Below the pieces are notes generated by a model. It did not search any database. It was given only the letters and a program-made list of their open reading frames with translations, and was not told the origin of the DNA. A stretch of DNA of 64,000 bases from Anisus vortex (lineage: Eukaryota; Mollusca; Gastropoda; Planorbidae), in contig OX421502.1 of NCBI GenBank assembly GCA_949126835.1, positions 33,250,727-33,314,726 on the forward strand. Direction: 5' to 3'. Below are positions 53,716 through 64,000 of this stretch, piece by piece; within the stretch, counting starts at the first letter, position 1, and every line of letters starts with the position of its first letter. Made by a program: the position numbers and the translations under genes.

Positions 53716-54300
53716 AGTCTCTGTTTGTGTCCGTATGTCTGTCTTGCATCTATGTGTCTGTGTCCTTATTTCTACCTTGTGTCTGTGTGTGTGTGTGTCT
53801 CCACATGTGCTCTGCTCGATGACCTGCCCTTGTCTGTTCAACGAGGCTTATCATGGCCGTGGCACATGTGGATCGATGGGTGAGGTCATTACCTTGATTG
53901 AGGCACGAATTCAATCCAGCGTTGATCGACTTTCATTCTTTCTCTCTATTGGGTCCGACCGTGCCGCCCCCTCCCTTCTTTATTCTCTCTCTTTCTCGCT
54001 TACTTTTTGTGTGTGCGTGTGTTAAACCCGAACCATACGAACATTTCAATTCACAAAGAAATCAATTGTTAATGTATCAACTATACTGGTTGGGTGGGTA
54101 TCTTAATGTATGCATACCATATATGTTTTATAAGCAGTTAGTTCGTAACTTAGATATTTTACAATCTCTTTGCATCAATGTTGACGTCGTCAGCATAAAT
54201 ATAGCTTTATTATGTGTCTATTCTCGGCCTGACTCTCACTTCTGAGCCCGCCATAACCTTTCTCTTACTTCCCCAACTCACAGTTTTTCATTGCGTACCC
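53716..54300. other. No recognisable gene
   Basis: GTGT-rich sequence to about 53810, then mixed spacer. Open frames continue out of the repeat and have no independent support. Confidence 0.45.
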
Positions 54301-54509
54301 CAGGCTTCAGCAACCTTATAATAACAGTATGCCAAAGTAAGTTTATTAATTCATTCAGTACGCCAACAGTCTTAAAAATCAACCTGCTATAACAATCAAT
54401 TTCTTGTACAAGAGATTTGAATTTTCTTTGTGATAGTCTTCACCATGCCATTGAACAACGCTCTGCGTGTCAAGTCTGACACGCGTGCCGTAGGTTGCCG
54501 ACCCCCTTG
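54301..54509. mobile_element. hAT-like MITE family A, copy of about 209 bp
   Basis: It begins CAGGCTTCAGCAACC and ends GTAGGTTGCCGACCCCCTTG. The interior words ATTCATTCAGTACGCCAACA, AATCAACCTGCT and GACACGCGTGCC follow in the same order as in the 47111 copy. No convincing 8-bp duplication remains. Confidence 0.75.
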
Positions 54510-54896
54510 GTCGTATTCTATAAACATAAACTAGATCTATGTCTAAAACGTGCACAGCACACTACAGTACATTTGTTGGTCATGTTGTCAAGGAGATCGT
54601 ATTTCATACTATTAATAAATACAGCCGTTTAAAAACTAAGTTCATACCAGAGCTATGCTTCGACTTCCTATCCTCGCTGTTATCTTCTCAAAAATTCCCC
54701 CCTTTCAGTTTTTGTCTGGGCCCAATGTTTGTGACATCTGCTCTGCTCCCCTAACACGTCCACCACCATCACACCACACACAGATACGGCTATCAAACGG
54801 TCATCAAATTCAGCAGGAATAAAAAACAACAACGAGAAAACTGTATGATGTTGAAGCTATGTATCCTCCTTATTATTTGTCCAGAATGAAATTGTG

Positions 54897-55066
54897 TCTG
54901 TCAGTATGTGGTAACGTTCTCCCCCTTCCCTCTGTCAGTATGTGGTAACGTTCTCCCCCTTCCCTCTGTCAGTATGTGGTAACGTTCTCCCCCTTCCCTC
55001 TGTCAGTATGTGGTAACGTTCTCCCCCTTCCCTCTGTCAGTATGTGGTAACGTTCTCTCCCTCCCC
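54897..55066. repeat. Five 34-bp tandem repeats
   Basis: TCTGTCAGTATGTGGTAACG followed by TTCTCCCCCTTCCC, starting at 54897, 54931, 54965, 54999 and 55033. The last unit diverges at its end. Confidence 0.92.
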
Positions 55067-55177
55067 CTTTTTTACTCTTTTTTTTTGTTTCCACTTGATT
55101 CTATACGTGCAGGCAATTTTTTTTTATCGGCTCCTAACTTTGTAAATGTTGTGTCTATTCGTCACAAGGCGCTGTCA

Positions 55178-55545
55178 AAACATCTGGATGAGCAAGATAA
55201 CGTGTGTTTCTTGCCTTCCCCACAAACTATCGTTGCATCTTGATGTGCAAAATAACGTGTGTTTCTGGCCTTCCCCACAAACTATCATTCCATCTTAATG
55301 TGCAAGATAACGTGAGTTTCTGGCCTTTCACACAAACTATCATTGCATCTTGATGTGTAAGATAAAGTTGGTCTTTCTTGCATACCCCTGCCCTAAACTA
55401 TCGTTACATCTTGATGTGCAAGATAAGTTTTGTTTTTCTTGCCTTCCCCACAAACTATCATTATCATTGCATCTTGATGTGCAAGATAACGTGTGTTTCT
55501 TGCCTTCTCCACAAACTATCATTGTATCTTGATGCACAATTTTGT
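55178..55545. repeat. About seven degenerate repeats of 56-62 bp
   Basis: CATCTTGATGTGCAAGATAA with CGTGTGTTTCTTGCC and CCCCACAAACTATCATTG recur, starting near 55180, 55235, 55292, 55348, 55407, 55468 and 55526. Small indels vary the period. Confidence 0.85.
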
Positions 55546-56349
55546 TTATATCTGTTTTTTGCCTGTCATGTGCACATGGTCTGTCACGACATCATTGTGT
55601 GCACATGTTACGTCTGTGCGCCTCGATCTGCACAAAGTCCGTCCTAACACCATGATGTGCGTCCTTGCCTGCAGGTTGTCCAAAACATTCATGATGTGTT
55701 TTTCGTATGTCTGTGAGTCCGATCGTCCCAAACGTGTGTTGTTACATCCTCATGTCCAAATCATCGTGTCTCTTCTCCTCTCCCCATGTGCACAGAGTAT
55801 TATCATAACATCATGTCTCTTTGACTTTTTACCCCAATATTTGTAACCGTCAGAAGACGTCCATGTTTCAAGAGTGTAATCAATGTACTGTACAATCTAT
55901 ACGTAACAACCGCGACAACGCATTACTCCATACTTTCACACGAAGTTGTAATTTTACTGCTCCATTAATTGCAAGTCTTGACTCGGTACTGTAAACTAGT
56001 ATGTTAACCCCATTATTATCTTCCTGTTTTAGACACAGTATTAAGTAGAGGAAGTCAAGGAAAACACACCGCAAGATGCGTCAATACCTTTATTAACGGG
56101 TCTTCCCGAATTTTAGTTTTATTTTTTAACGCCAAATGACTTCCTGCAATGGCGAGTACTCCTTTGCGTAATGCATGACATTAAATGTTTGACTGGTACT
56201 AGTTTATTTATTTCATCGTTTGACTTGAATCTATTACTGACAGTTTTAGATTTGGTTAGTGGGTGACGCAAACAGATTCCTCAGTCTGGTTGATTAAATT
56301 ATTGATTCTCAGTCTTATTATTACACACATTTCTGTTTCATACCGTCCG
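55546..56349. other. No recognisable gene
   Basis: Spacer, with TGTGCACATG-type words to about 55800 and then ordinary AT-rich sequence. Confidence 0.45.
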
Positions 56350-56691
56350 AGATTTCATTCCACGGTCCAGGGGGGCCCGAGACTCGGTGGGGAGGAAGCA
56401 TTGAGCGAAACAACCCCGTGTCACCAAGCCCTGGTACCTTGATGTCCAGGCCTATAGTATTGAGTTTGTGCTACCTGGCGATAGCACGTGAATGATTCGG
56501 AGAAAATCCGCAGGTGTGAAGTGGCAGCGGAGACTGTGCCCTTTGTTGCGCAGCACGCCTTATCGGCGAGCCGCGGGGTGGCTAGTCTCGGACAGGATCT
56601 TGGTGTGGCTCCACCCCTTGACCCACCTCTTTACAGGTTACGTCCTGGACAATAGCCGTGTGGCTCGTCCGTTCATTTTTTTTAGACAGTT
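56350..56691 (+). mobile_element. Unfamiliar G+C-rich retroposed element, copy 2
   Basis: Collinear with 30974-31434 over most of its length. Shared words in order: CTCGGTGGGGAGGAAGCA, CAACCCCGT, GCCTATAGTA, TTTGTGCTACC, GCACGCC with GCCGYGGGGTGGCT, GTTACG and GGCTCGTCCG. It is shorter at the 5' side and diverged, so the two insertions are not recent duplicates of one another. No duplication could be defined here. Confidence 0.65.
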
Positions 56692-57462
56692 AAAATCTGT
56701 TTATACCGTTAGTGATATTGTTTGATATATTTTATATATACTCTTAAAACAATAGTCCGCTTCACTTTTTCAAATAACTAAACTTGTAGACTTGTACACA
56801 TTCAATGTAAGACAATAATAAATATAAAAAAAAAGTCTTTGCAAAATACTAAGATGTTGTGTCTTGCTCACTTCATTGGGCGATGTTTTCTGCATTGAGT
56901 ATTGGGGAAGATTCTCCTGCTGTCCACACTGCAAGATGTTTCTCTCCTGTTTGGAAGTAAACTGAGATGTAATTGTTATTGATTTATCTCATGGCGTCAC
57001 GTAACTGCACTCAACTGGATGGATGCACTGTTGAATTTGAGTTTACAGGACGTAGACTATGTGTGCTAGTGGAAGTTTAACCCTGGAAATGTTTTATTTA
57101 TACCATGATAATATAGATCTTAGATCCGGTGAAGACATCAGGGTTAAAGCGTGTATTTATTTTCTTGTTCTTTTCTGATTAATTTGTTGAGTCATCCAGA
57201 AATGTGCAGTCTGTCTGTACATAATACTCAACAAGCTTGGCTCGTTTTTCTCTTATTAAATACAAATTCTACGTAAATATATTTAATAGATAGATTATTC
57301 ACTCTGTTCAGGTTCATTGTAATGCCGTATGGGACCCAGCCAGTGTTTTTATTCTATTCTTCTGTAATTATATCACTAATAACAATAATAGTAATTTTCA
57401 TTACGCTTCTATCCATGCTATTAAACTTAGCATGCTCATTGCTGTGGCAGTTGTATTGCTAT
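56692..57462. other. No recognisable gene
   Basis: AT-rich spacer, no supported exon or element. Confidence 0.5.
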
Positions 57463-57607
57463 GTAAGGCACACAGCCTCTAGCCAAAAGAGAAAGGCCTT
57501 AAAAGCTCTTTTTAAAAGACTCTTTTGTCTCAGATTCTCTCAGTGTCTGGGGTAAGCTGTTCCATAAAGAAGGCGCCACAGATTCCAATGATTCACTAGA
57601 GCTATAT
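57463..57607 (-). mobile_element. LINE RT C-terminal fragment (LWNSLP block)
   Basis: The minus strand reads SLESVAPSLWNSLPQTLRES and then ETKESFKKSF, with KAFLFWLEA after a frame change. This matches the APxLWNSLPxxLR...FKxxLKxxLF block closing many non-LTR reverse-transcriptase ORFs. No further domains are visible upstream at 57608-57900, so it is a short remnant. Confidence 0.6.
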
Positions 57608-59179
57608 AACGTACTTCGTCAATGTAATATATTGAATTACGGTTGTGTCGTTAAATTAAATCATTCTACACATTATAATATCCAAGTGGTTTTGTGTTAT
57701 CTTCTGATCCTCAGGATTAAACCACACAACTCTTGGCAAATGTCGAAATAAAACCTCCCTCCTTGTGGAACTCTTCCTTTTACGTATTGATTTTTAAATA
57801 TTTTTAGAGACATAGGAGAGTACCGTAATAATATTCCAAGTTGTGTGTGTGTCCTGCCAATAACTTTGGAACGTGATAATATCAAAGTGTAAACCTCATA
57901 GTCTTCAGTGTTGATGCACTGCTAAACGTGAAGCCATGTAGATTTATTCAGAGGCTGAAAGGAAAACCTTCAATACAACTGTCAAATAAGTTTGAAACTT
58001 ACACTTCGCTTTTTTTTATTTACAAAAACCTTAGGAAAGATTTGAGTATGAGATGAAAAAAAAAAGCCAGAGTCTATATATAAATTATGTCACGAGATAG
58101 CAACCTTTCTACGTGTTTGAACTTACCTGTTAAAACTTAAAGATAAAGCCTCAAAGTGAATCGCTTAACTTATTCGGGGTAAGAATCTATCCTATTTTTG
58201 AATAAAGTTTATAGAGGGTACAAATATTTTAGGGGTCTTTCATATATTACACAAGTACTGAACAAGAAGGATGACTAAGTCAAAATAAAAGAGAAAAGTT
58301 CAATGTTCATGTCGTTTTATAGTATTCGACTAGTATATTTCGCAACAACAAAACCTTTGGTCATCGTTGAACTCTTATGTTAGCTTATACAACCCTTGAA
58401 TTATACATGTCACCATACATGTTATACATGTCACCAGTGCCAAAACTGTGTAGGACTGACATTAGAGGCTCCTTTAAAGAGGGGCCTTAAAGATATTTTC
58501 AAATGTCTTGTCTATCATATTGGACCCTCCCCCCCCCCTCGTGAACGTTGAACCCCCCCCCCCCCCCCAATGTACCATCAATGTACCGGCTGCACTCCCT
58601 CCCCCCTTTTCTCTTTCCCTTACCCTGAAAAGAAATCGGTAAATGTAAAAAACAAAAAAAAAAAAAACAACGGGTAATAAAAGTTAAAAGTAATTCTAAC
58701 TAACACCATAACTTACAGTGAAATTGTTGTATAGGGAAGTGTTATAGGGACGAATATTGAAATGTAGGAACTCTACAAGGGGAAACGAAAGACGTGGAAT
58801 GTCATCTGATCTTCGTGAAACTGTCTCTGTGTTTTGAAATCCCATAAGCAAAAGAAGGAAGGAAATTGCGTATATCTCATGGTAATAGTATAGAGGTGGC
58901 ATTGAATTTCACATACACGAGCGGTATAAGTTGTGTTTTAAAGGTAGATTATATACAAATTGAATCAAACAATGTATAAAATGCACCTACATAATACATT
59001 TTTATATGTTCTTAGTTGCAATAAGTATATACAACTCCCATTAACTGATAGTATATTACGTAAAATTACGTAAACAACAAAAACGTACAAACAGAGGCAA
59101 TCACAATTACTTTTTACTAACGCTGTGGTTGTATTACAACCATACAAATGTTCACACTTTCAAGTTTCATAAACTATAC
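57608..59179. other. No recognisable gene; poly-C runs at 58529-58568
   Basis: Spacer with two C runs and an A run near 58650, which may be assembly-sensitive. Open frames here are below 70 codons and lack motifs. Confidence 0.5.
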
Positions 59180-59373
59180 CAGGAGTGTGCAACATTTTTC
59201 TGCTTTGGGCCGCATATGAAATTTTATACAAGACGGGCCACATAGTCTGAAAATTTATTTGCATTATCAATGCAACGAATTTGTAAAAATGCCTTTAGAA
59301 GCTCTTCGGGGATTACACTAAAAGGCTTGGCGGGCCGTTTTGTAGCCCGCGGGCCGCCTGTTGCACACCCTTG
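59180..59373. mobile_element. hAT-like MITE family B, complete 194-bp copy
   Basis: The ends CAGGAGTGTGCAACA and TGTTGCACACCCTTG are inverted repeats. The flanks AACTATAC (59172-59179) and GACTATAC (59374-59381) match at 7 of 8, fitting the hAT target duplication. The interior contains GGGCCGC and GCGGGCCGCC blocks typical of such elements and no ORF. Confidence 0.85.
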
Positions 59374-59381
59374 GACTATAC

Positions 59382-60364
59382 ATATCATTACATTTGCTTT
59401 TTGTTTTGTCTGGCAAGTATTAAGTAGTAGAATTTGATTAACTCTTTATTTGTACTCAGTGAGCACTGGACGATGTATTTTTTTATCTGTATCGGTGTCT
59501 ATAGACAAGTCCCTATCTACTTAGTTCGGGTACTCTATTCACACTCGTAGCGTTGCAATCAACATTGATTGGTGTAGTAGGCTGTATCAGCTCACATCTG
59601 TTTGCCCATTAGGCCTACAACTAGCATGCACACCCTCACACACATCGCACAGATACACACATACGTAAACAACACACCTCAAACACGCTACGCCCACGTT
59701 AGCTGTGTATTGAATTGCCAGACTTCCACTGGTATACATTTTTAATGAGAAGAATTGAGAATATTGTTTTAAACACACACACACAACTAAGATATCGTAT
59801 GCTTTGTTTTTTTCCGATAAGACATTCCAATGCTAGCTGATCGCTTTGGGATGTCTATCTCGAACAGTTTCGCAATAGTTTTATTAGACTTTTGTATGAA
59901 TTCTATAATCGCCTCTTTCTTTCATTGACGCGCTTTGCATTGATGGAGTTAGATTACAATCTTGGTTTCAGTGGGTCGAAGGTGCCAATAGGCGTTTTTA
60001 GTTTCATCAAAGTGAAGGCTTTAGTGCCAAGGATTTTTTACAACGTTATTTTATTAATTTTACTTGTTTGTGATTAAGTGGCCCTTTTCGTTTTAAGCCA
60101 CGGTGTTAATCTTTACAGAGAAAGAACATAGCTAAATTTGATGATAACTTTTGTTGTTGAGATTGTCATGGATTAAAACAAAAATAAAAGTGTTGTGATC
60201 GGATGTTGTACAAGGTAAAGACAACCCGGTATTAAGGTGGATGGTTGTGTTGTATGGTTTTAACCTGGGTTGTCGTGGTGTTTGGTCATGTGGAAGGTGT
60301 CATAAGAAATAAGAGAAGGATTTCACTAACTAAAAAAAGACGACAAGGAAAGCCATGGTGACCC
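59382..60364. other. Spacer and probable 5' UTR of the next gene
   Basis: No element is recognised to about 60150. An upstream ATG at 60355 (MVTHEER, then stop) lies 10 bp before the start chosen for the next gene and would act as a short upstream ORF. No clear TATA box. Confidence 0.35.
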
Positions 60365-60613
60365 ATGAAGAGCGCTAACCTGGTCAGTCCATCTGGCGAG
60401 GCCAGCAGCCTGGACACGTTCGCCGCCGAGGCTACCGGTCAGCACGCCTTCACGGTGAGTGGCCCGGAGGTCACTGCCGGCCCGAGCACCACCACCACCA
60501 CGGAGGACCTGCGCCGCTTCCTCGTGTCCTTGCACACCACGCTGTCCAGGGAGGTGGGATACTTTCTGGACGGCGGCCAACAGCAGAACCAGGATTCTGG
60601 CATCCTGAAGAAG
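60365..60613 (+). CDS. First coding exon of an unidentified gene
   Basis: From ATG 60365 to a donor AAG|GTAGGA, 83 codons, phase 0. The sequence is G+C-rich against AT-rich surroundings and third positions are mostly G or C, as in the cyclase exons. The protein starts MKSANLVSPSGEASSLDTFA and has a Ser/Thr/Gly-rich N-terminus with a TTTTTT run. It then has a more structured stretch, EDLRRFLVSLHTTLSREVGY and FLDGGQQQNQDS, that looks amphipathic. No signal peptide or membrane segment. I do not recognise the family, and no second exon was found before the window ends. A long minus-strand frame across the same bases is probably its shadow. Confidence 0.5.
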
Positions 60614-60954
60614 GTAGGAGTCTGTGTAGTACACATTACAAACGACATGATGCGGGTGTGAATGTTGAATGTAAATTCTTGCTGGGCTTTACGAGAAGGG
60701 AAAGTTTTGGGGAAAACTGACTAAAATTTGGGAAAACTGACCGTCAAGTTTTGGGCATTGCGATTGAATGGAAAAATCAACAGCATAAATTACTGTCTCT
60801 ATTGACATTTTTATTTCATGTTAATGCACCAAGATCAAAATATTATGATTTTTAGTTTTAAGAAGCAAAAAAAAAAGGTTGAGGATTACTTATGTAGGTA
60901 CATATAACATGTTATTATTGTATAATATCTTATGAATTTTGAACCTAGCTTGGC
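60614..60954. other. Presumed intron
   Basis: AT-rich sequence after the donor at 60614. TTTTGGGGAAAACTGAC and TTTGGGAAAACTGAC words repeat at 60705-60745. No exon seen. Confidence 0.4.
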
Positions 60955-61065
60955 TTAGTTCCATTTATTCCTTGTGGAACAAAGGGCCTCCACAACAGCT
61001 CTCCAGCGCACTCGATTCTTGGCAGTTTTTTTTAGTTCACCCCATTTGGACCTAGATGTCTTAGA
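60955..61065 (-). mobile_element. LINE RT C-terminal fragment
   Basis: The minus strand reads AKNRVRWRAVVEALCSTRNK and then WN before a stop, the AxxRxxWRxxVxALC block at the very end of RTE/CR1-like ORFs. It is preceded by SKWGELKKT. A short remnant. Confidence 0.6.
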
Positions 61066-61306
61066 AAAAAAATGAGCTTAAAGTATGTAAATTTTAAAAC
61101 TTCAGCGTTAATTCTGTAGCTAATAGAGAACTATTAGGACTTATGGTCAAATTTTTTTTAAAGAAAAACTGGATTGATTTATCATCAATTTTCTTGGTTT
61201 AATTTACAGCTCAGAAGAAAAATTTCTATAAACAGGCAACTGAAATTTTTTATATTTAAATTTAGACTCCCTGTATACACTACATTAACTTTTCACACAC
61301 TCAAAT

Positions 61307-61530
61307 AATCCTGTCAGACCAAATTGTTCCATAGGGTCGGTGAAGCAGAATGCATCAGTCTCCGTGGCCACGGCATTTTCGGGGGGCCTGTCTGGCCAGC
61401 ACAGTACCCATCCTCCTTTACTTTCCCCCAAATAATGTCAAGTTCCCAACAGTGGTGGGTAGACTCAGAAGCGACACCCTTCAGACCCGGGAACAAATTC
61501 TAGCCTTCTCCAGGATTCGAACCCAGGATA
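61307..61530 (-). mobile_element. tRNA-derived SINE, family 1, copy g (head truncated)
   Basis: Minus strand: the tail at 61307-61320 (GGTCTGACAGGATT), body, and B-box GGGTTCGAATCCTGG at about 61515-61529, after which the A-box half is missing. Confidence 0.85.
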
Positions 61531-63189
61531 AGAACGAATGTACTCTTAAAATTTAATTTATCCACACGGTGGAATTGATCTTCCCCCCCCCCTGTCATAA
61601 ATTTTTACCTCCAAGCTTGAGACCCCTCCCCCTTTCAGTATTTGCACAGCTGACACCAATAAAGTGATAAGTTCTTTCATTTCTTTTTTTTTTTGTATTT
61701 TTTTTTGTTTTGTTTTAAACGTGTAATCTCATGGGCTTTAAAGTGTCCGTCTGCCGCGAGAGTCTCCTGTTCATGGAGAGAGAGAGGGAGATTTTAAAAA
61801 AGGGATAAGTTTGTCATGAATTCTTAATAGAGTTAAGTCGTTTAAAACTGCTCTTCTAATCGACCTACCGGGAAATTTGGTGTCGCTCTCGGTTGCGACA
61901 TCCCGGAATTTAATTTTATCTTAAGTGTCATCGGGGAAAAAGTAAATCGTGTCATCGCTAGCATGACTTTTTTTTTCTCCATTTTCCAATGATTTCATAA
62001 AATAAGCTTTTTAATAGTGCAATTACACTGCTACAACTAAAACATTTGTAAAAAGGTGGAAAATATGCCATTATTTTGCGTCATCAATTACCGGTAATTC
62101 CTTTATGCCATTTAACATGGCATTCGCAACCACTCATCCAGTCATCCAAAATATGCCGTGATATTTTAAAACATTATATATATTTTGTTTAGTGGTATCG
62201 TTATCCAATGTTATCTATAGTCGGCTATATTGCTATATTTCTCTTTTAATTCTGGTGTGTAGTGGCGCCATTAACCCCTTCTATCTATAGTCTATCATGG
62301 TGTCTATCATTGTGCCATTAATCCCTGTTATCTGTAGTCTATCCTGGTGCCATTTATCCCTGTCATCTATAGTGGCGCCATGTCTGCTAGATGTGTGTGT
62401 CGAACAATACAACGTGTAGTAGCCCTGGGGCCTAGTCATTCATCAACTGACGCGGTATGTTTAGCCCATGTGTGTGTCATTACTTCTGACCTGGAGGGAA
62501 AATGATTCTGCCTGATTGAACTAAATGTCACCATTTGATAAAACAAAGAATCCAAACTTATATTCTATATACCGATATAACAGGTTCAGTAGGTTCAGAA
62601 CAACGGAACATTTGTTCATCCACTTATCTGTTGAACTATTTTTTGTGTGTGTATTGATCGGTGTAACTCTGTAAGTGTTTTTATGCACGGCAACAAAAAA
62701 AAAGAGAAAGTGTCAGATTGCAAAAAACGTTTGAGGATAAAAATATATGATTGAAAGGTTCGACGAGGTCATGATCAGGTCGTCTGGTGTGAATTTTTTC
62801 AATCGAAACCTTTATACTGATGAGGTTTTTCCTTCGCGCCTTTTTTTTGTTTTACCACGCTGAACCTTTTAAGTCGCTTGAGCAAAATTATATTATCATT
62901 ACAGACGATTGCCTAATCGCGCATGCGGAAGGGACACGGGGGAAATGGTTTCCGAGAAACAATTGTTTAAAAATACGTCTGCTTGATTTGTCATTTTGCG
63001 CATTGATTCGGCGGAAGTGTTTCGCGTGACTCATCTGACGACCATTCTTAAATCACCCGTTATTTTTACGTGGTACTCGTCTGCTCCTAACATGGAAACC
63101 CATGGGTTATAATATTTGAGAAGCGCAAGTTTCGGACCACAATGGTTAAGAAAACTTTGGCTATAAACGGGTTCAACTTCTATTGAGGT
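61531..63189. other. No recognisable gene
   Basis: Mixed spacer. At 62250-62380 short words (TGGTGCCATTAATCCC, TATCTATAGTC, GTGGCGCCA) recur loosely as a degenerate tandem repeat. Presumed intron or intergenic. Confidence 0.45.
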
Positions 63190-63396
63190 CAGAATTCGGC
63201 AACCATTTGATAATAGTTTGCCAAAGTAGGATTTCTAATTCATTCAGCGTGCCAACAGTCTAAAATTCTACCTGCTAAACCACTAAATTTTCTTAATGAG
63301 AAGATTTGAATTGTTTTTAAGGGGTAGTCTTCGCTCCATTGAAAATTGGTCTGCTTGCCAAGTTTGACACGCGTGCCATTGGTTGCTGAATCCTTC
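63190..63396. mobile_element. hAT-like MITE family A, diverged copy of about 207 bp
   Basis: It runs from CAGAATTCGGCAACC to GGTTGCTGAATCCTT, with interior words in family order (TTCATTCAGCGTGCCAACAG, GACACGCGTGCCATTGGTTG). Duplication lost. Confidence 0.72.
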
Positions 63397-64000
63397 TTTC
63401 GGTCATCCGGTTTATTGGCTCTCCTCCTTTATCTAAGCCTCCTTACAGAGGTATAGTGATATTCCATTTGTTAAAATTTTGAGGTAAAGGTTTTATGCAT
63501 CCGGGAATTTTGTCGTAAAGCAGTGCCAGAACTTCTAAAGAATAAGACGTATTCTTAATTCCCTTAATTAAACATTCTTTATCATTTACTCAGTCGTTTT
63601 ACTTAATCAGATTGGTATATAACTATCTAAGCGTTCACTCCGCACATTTTGACCCCAGATTTTCTTTAGGCAAAGGGTTCTGGAACATTTAATATACTTA
63701 ACGTTTGGTATGGACACATTGGTCCTCGGGTCAAGTGTTTAATATATTCCTGTCTTGAGGAAAAACAAATCGATTCCGTCTTCATAAGCACAAGGTACAC
63801 TCCCACCCCTTCCCTCTTCAGCTGAAGGCCTGTTTCGTCTTTGGTTAGTCTTCTTATTGATTTCACTCATGCCGACATTGACAAATTTAAGGAGGTTTTA
63901 GAGGTTGGGCAAGAACTTTCTACCCCCCCCCCCTCCTCCAATCCTCACCCTTCCTTCCTCTCATTTCCTCCAAACATCCATTTTAAAGGTCTGTTGTTGA
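63397..64000. other. No recognisable feature
   Basis: Spacer to the window end with a C run (63925-63934). Confidence 0.5.

Noticed and set aside
53585..54025. 146-codon frame running out of the 52-bp minisatellite
   Set aside because: The first part is repeat translation and the remainder is simple GTGT and CTCT sequence.

Overview
This is a window of nuclear DNA from an animal. The grounds are spliced genes with GT-AG introns up to about 11.8 kb, AT-rich intergenic DNA full of microsatellites and minisatellites, tRNA-derived SINEs, APE-type LINEs and several families of hAT-like and TTAA-type MITEs. The one clearly recognisable host gene is a membrane adenylyl cyclase of the ADCY9 class. 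Together with the repeat style this suggests a lophotrochozoan, most likely a gastropod mollusc; the taxon is an inference, not something the sequence proves.

Region by region. Positions 1-21267 (+) hold the 3' half of the adenylyl cyclase 9-like gene: eight exons (3138-3221, 4155-4270, 6049-6081, 6571-6703, 18498-18580, 19094-19209, 19397-19610, 20002-21267), whose splice phases all agree and give about 680 residues. They encode the end of C1a, C1b, the second six-helix membrane domain and the whole C2 catalytic domain. Earlier exons lie upstream of the window. Its introns hold MITEs, SINE copies, tandem arrays, an exact six-copy array of AP-1-type sites (5827-5958) and a cluster of CRE-like motifs (7913-8156). 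Positions 21268-27500 are the AT-rich 3' flank with candidate poly(A) signals, two SINE types and an inverted pair of small TTAA-flanked MITEs.

Positions 27500-33000 are a graveyard of mobile DNA: a decayed hAT/ZBED-type transposase, two abutting hAT MITEs, an RTE-like LINE broken by a SINE and by an unfamiliar 461-bp retroposed element with a perfect 13-bp target duplication, and two further LINE 3' fragments. Positions 33000-41200 are mostly unannotatable, apart from a candidate TATA/E-box site (38106-38150), a 470-bp polypyrimidine tract and a minisatellite of about 25 copies of a 57-bp unit. Positions 41984-45440 (-) hold a nearly complete LINE with a 790-residue reverse-transcriptase ORF. 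Positions 46150-47870 hold palindromic and hAT-like elements, one with perfect 8-bp target duplications. Positions 52414-53715 are a 25-copy, 52-bp minisatellite with higher-order order. Positions 56350-61530 hold a second copy of the unfamiliar retroposed element, more LINE, hAT and SINE pieces, and one credible first coding exon of an unidentified gene (60365-60613, +).

The cyclase is the only gene whose function can be stated. It makes cAMP at the membrane. The repeats do not form an operon or pathway with it, though the intronic bZIP-type motifs raise an untested possibility of feedback from cAMP/CREB or AP-1 signalling. Most short reading frames in the window run through repeats or simple sequence and are not reported as genes.
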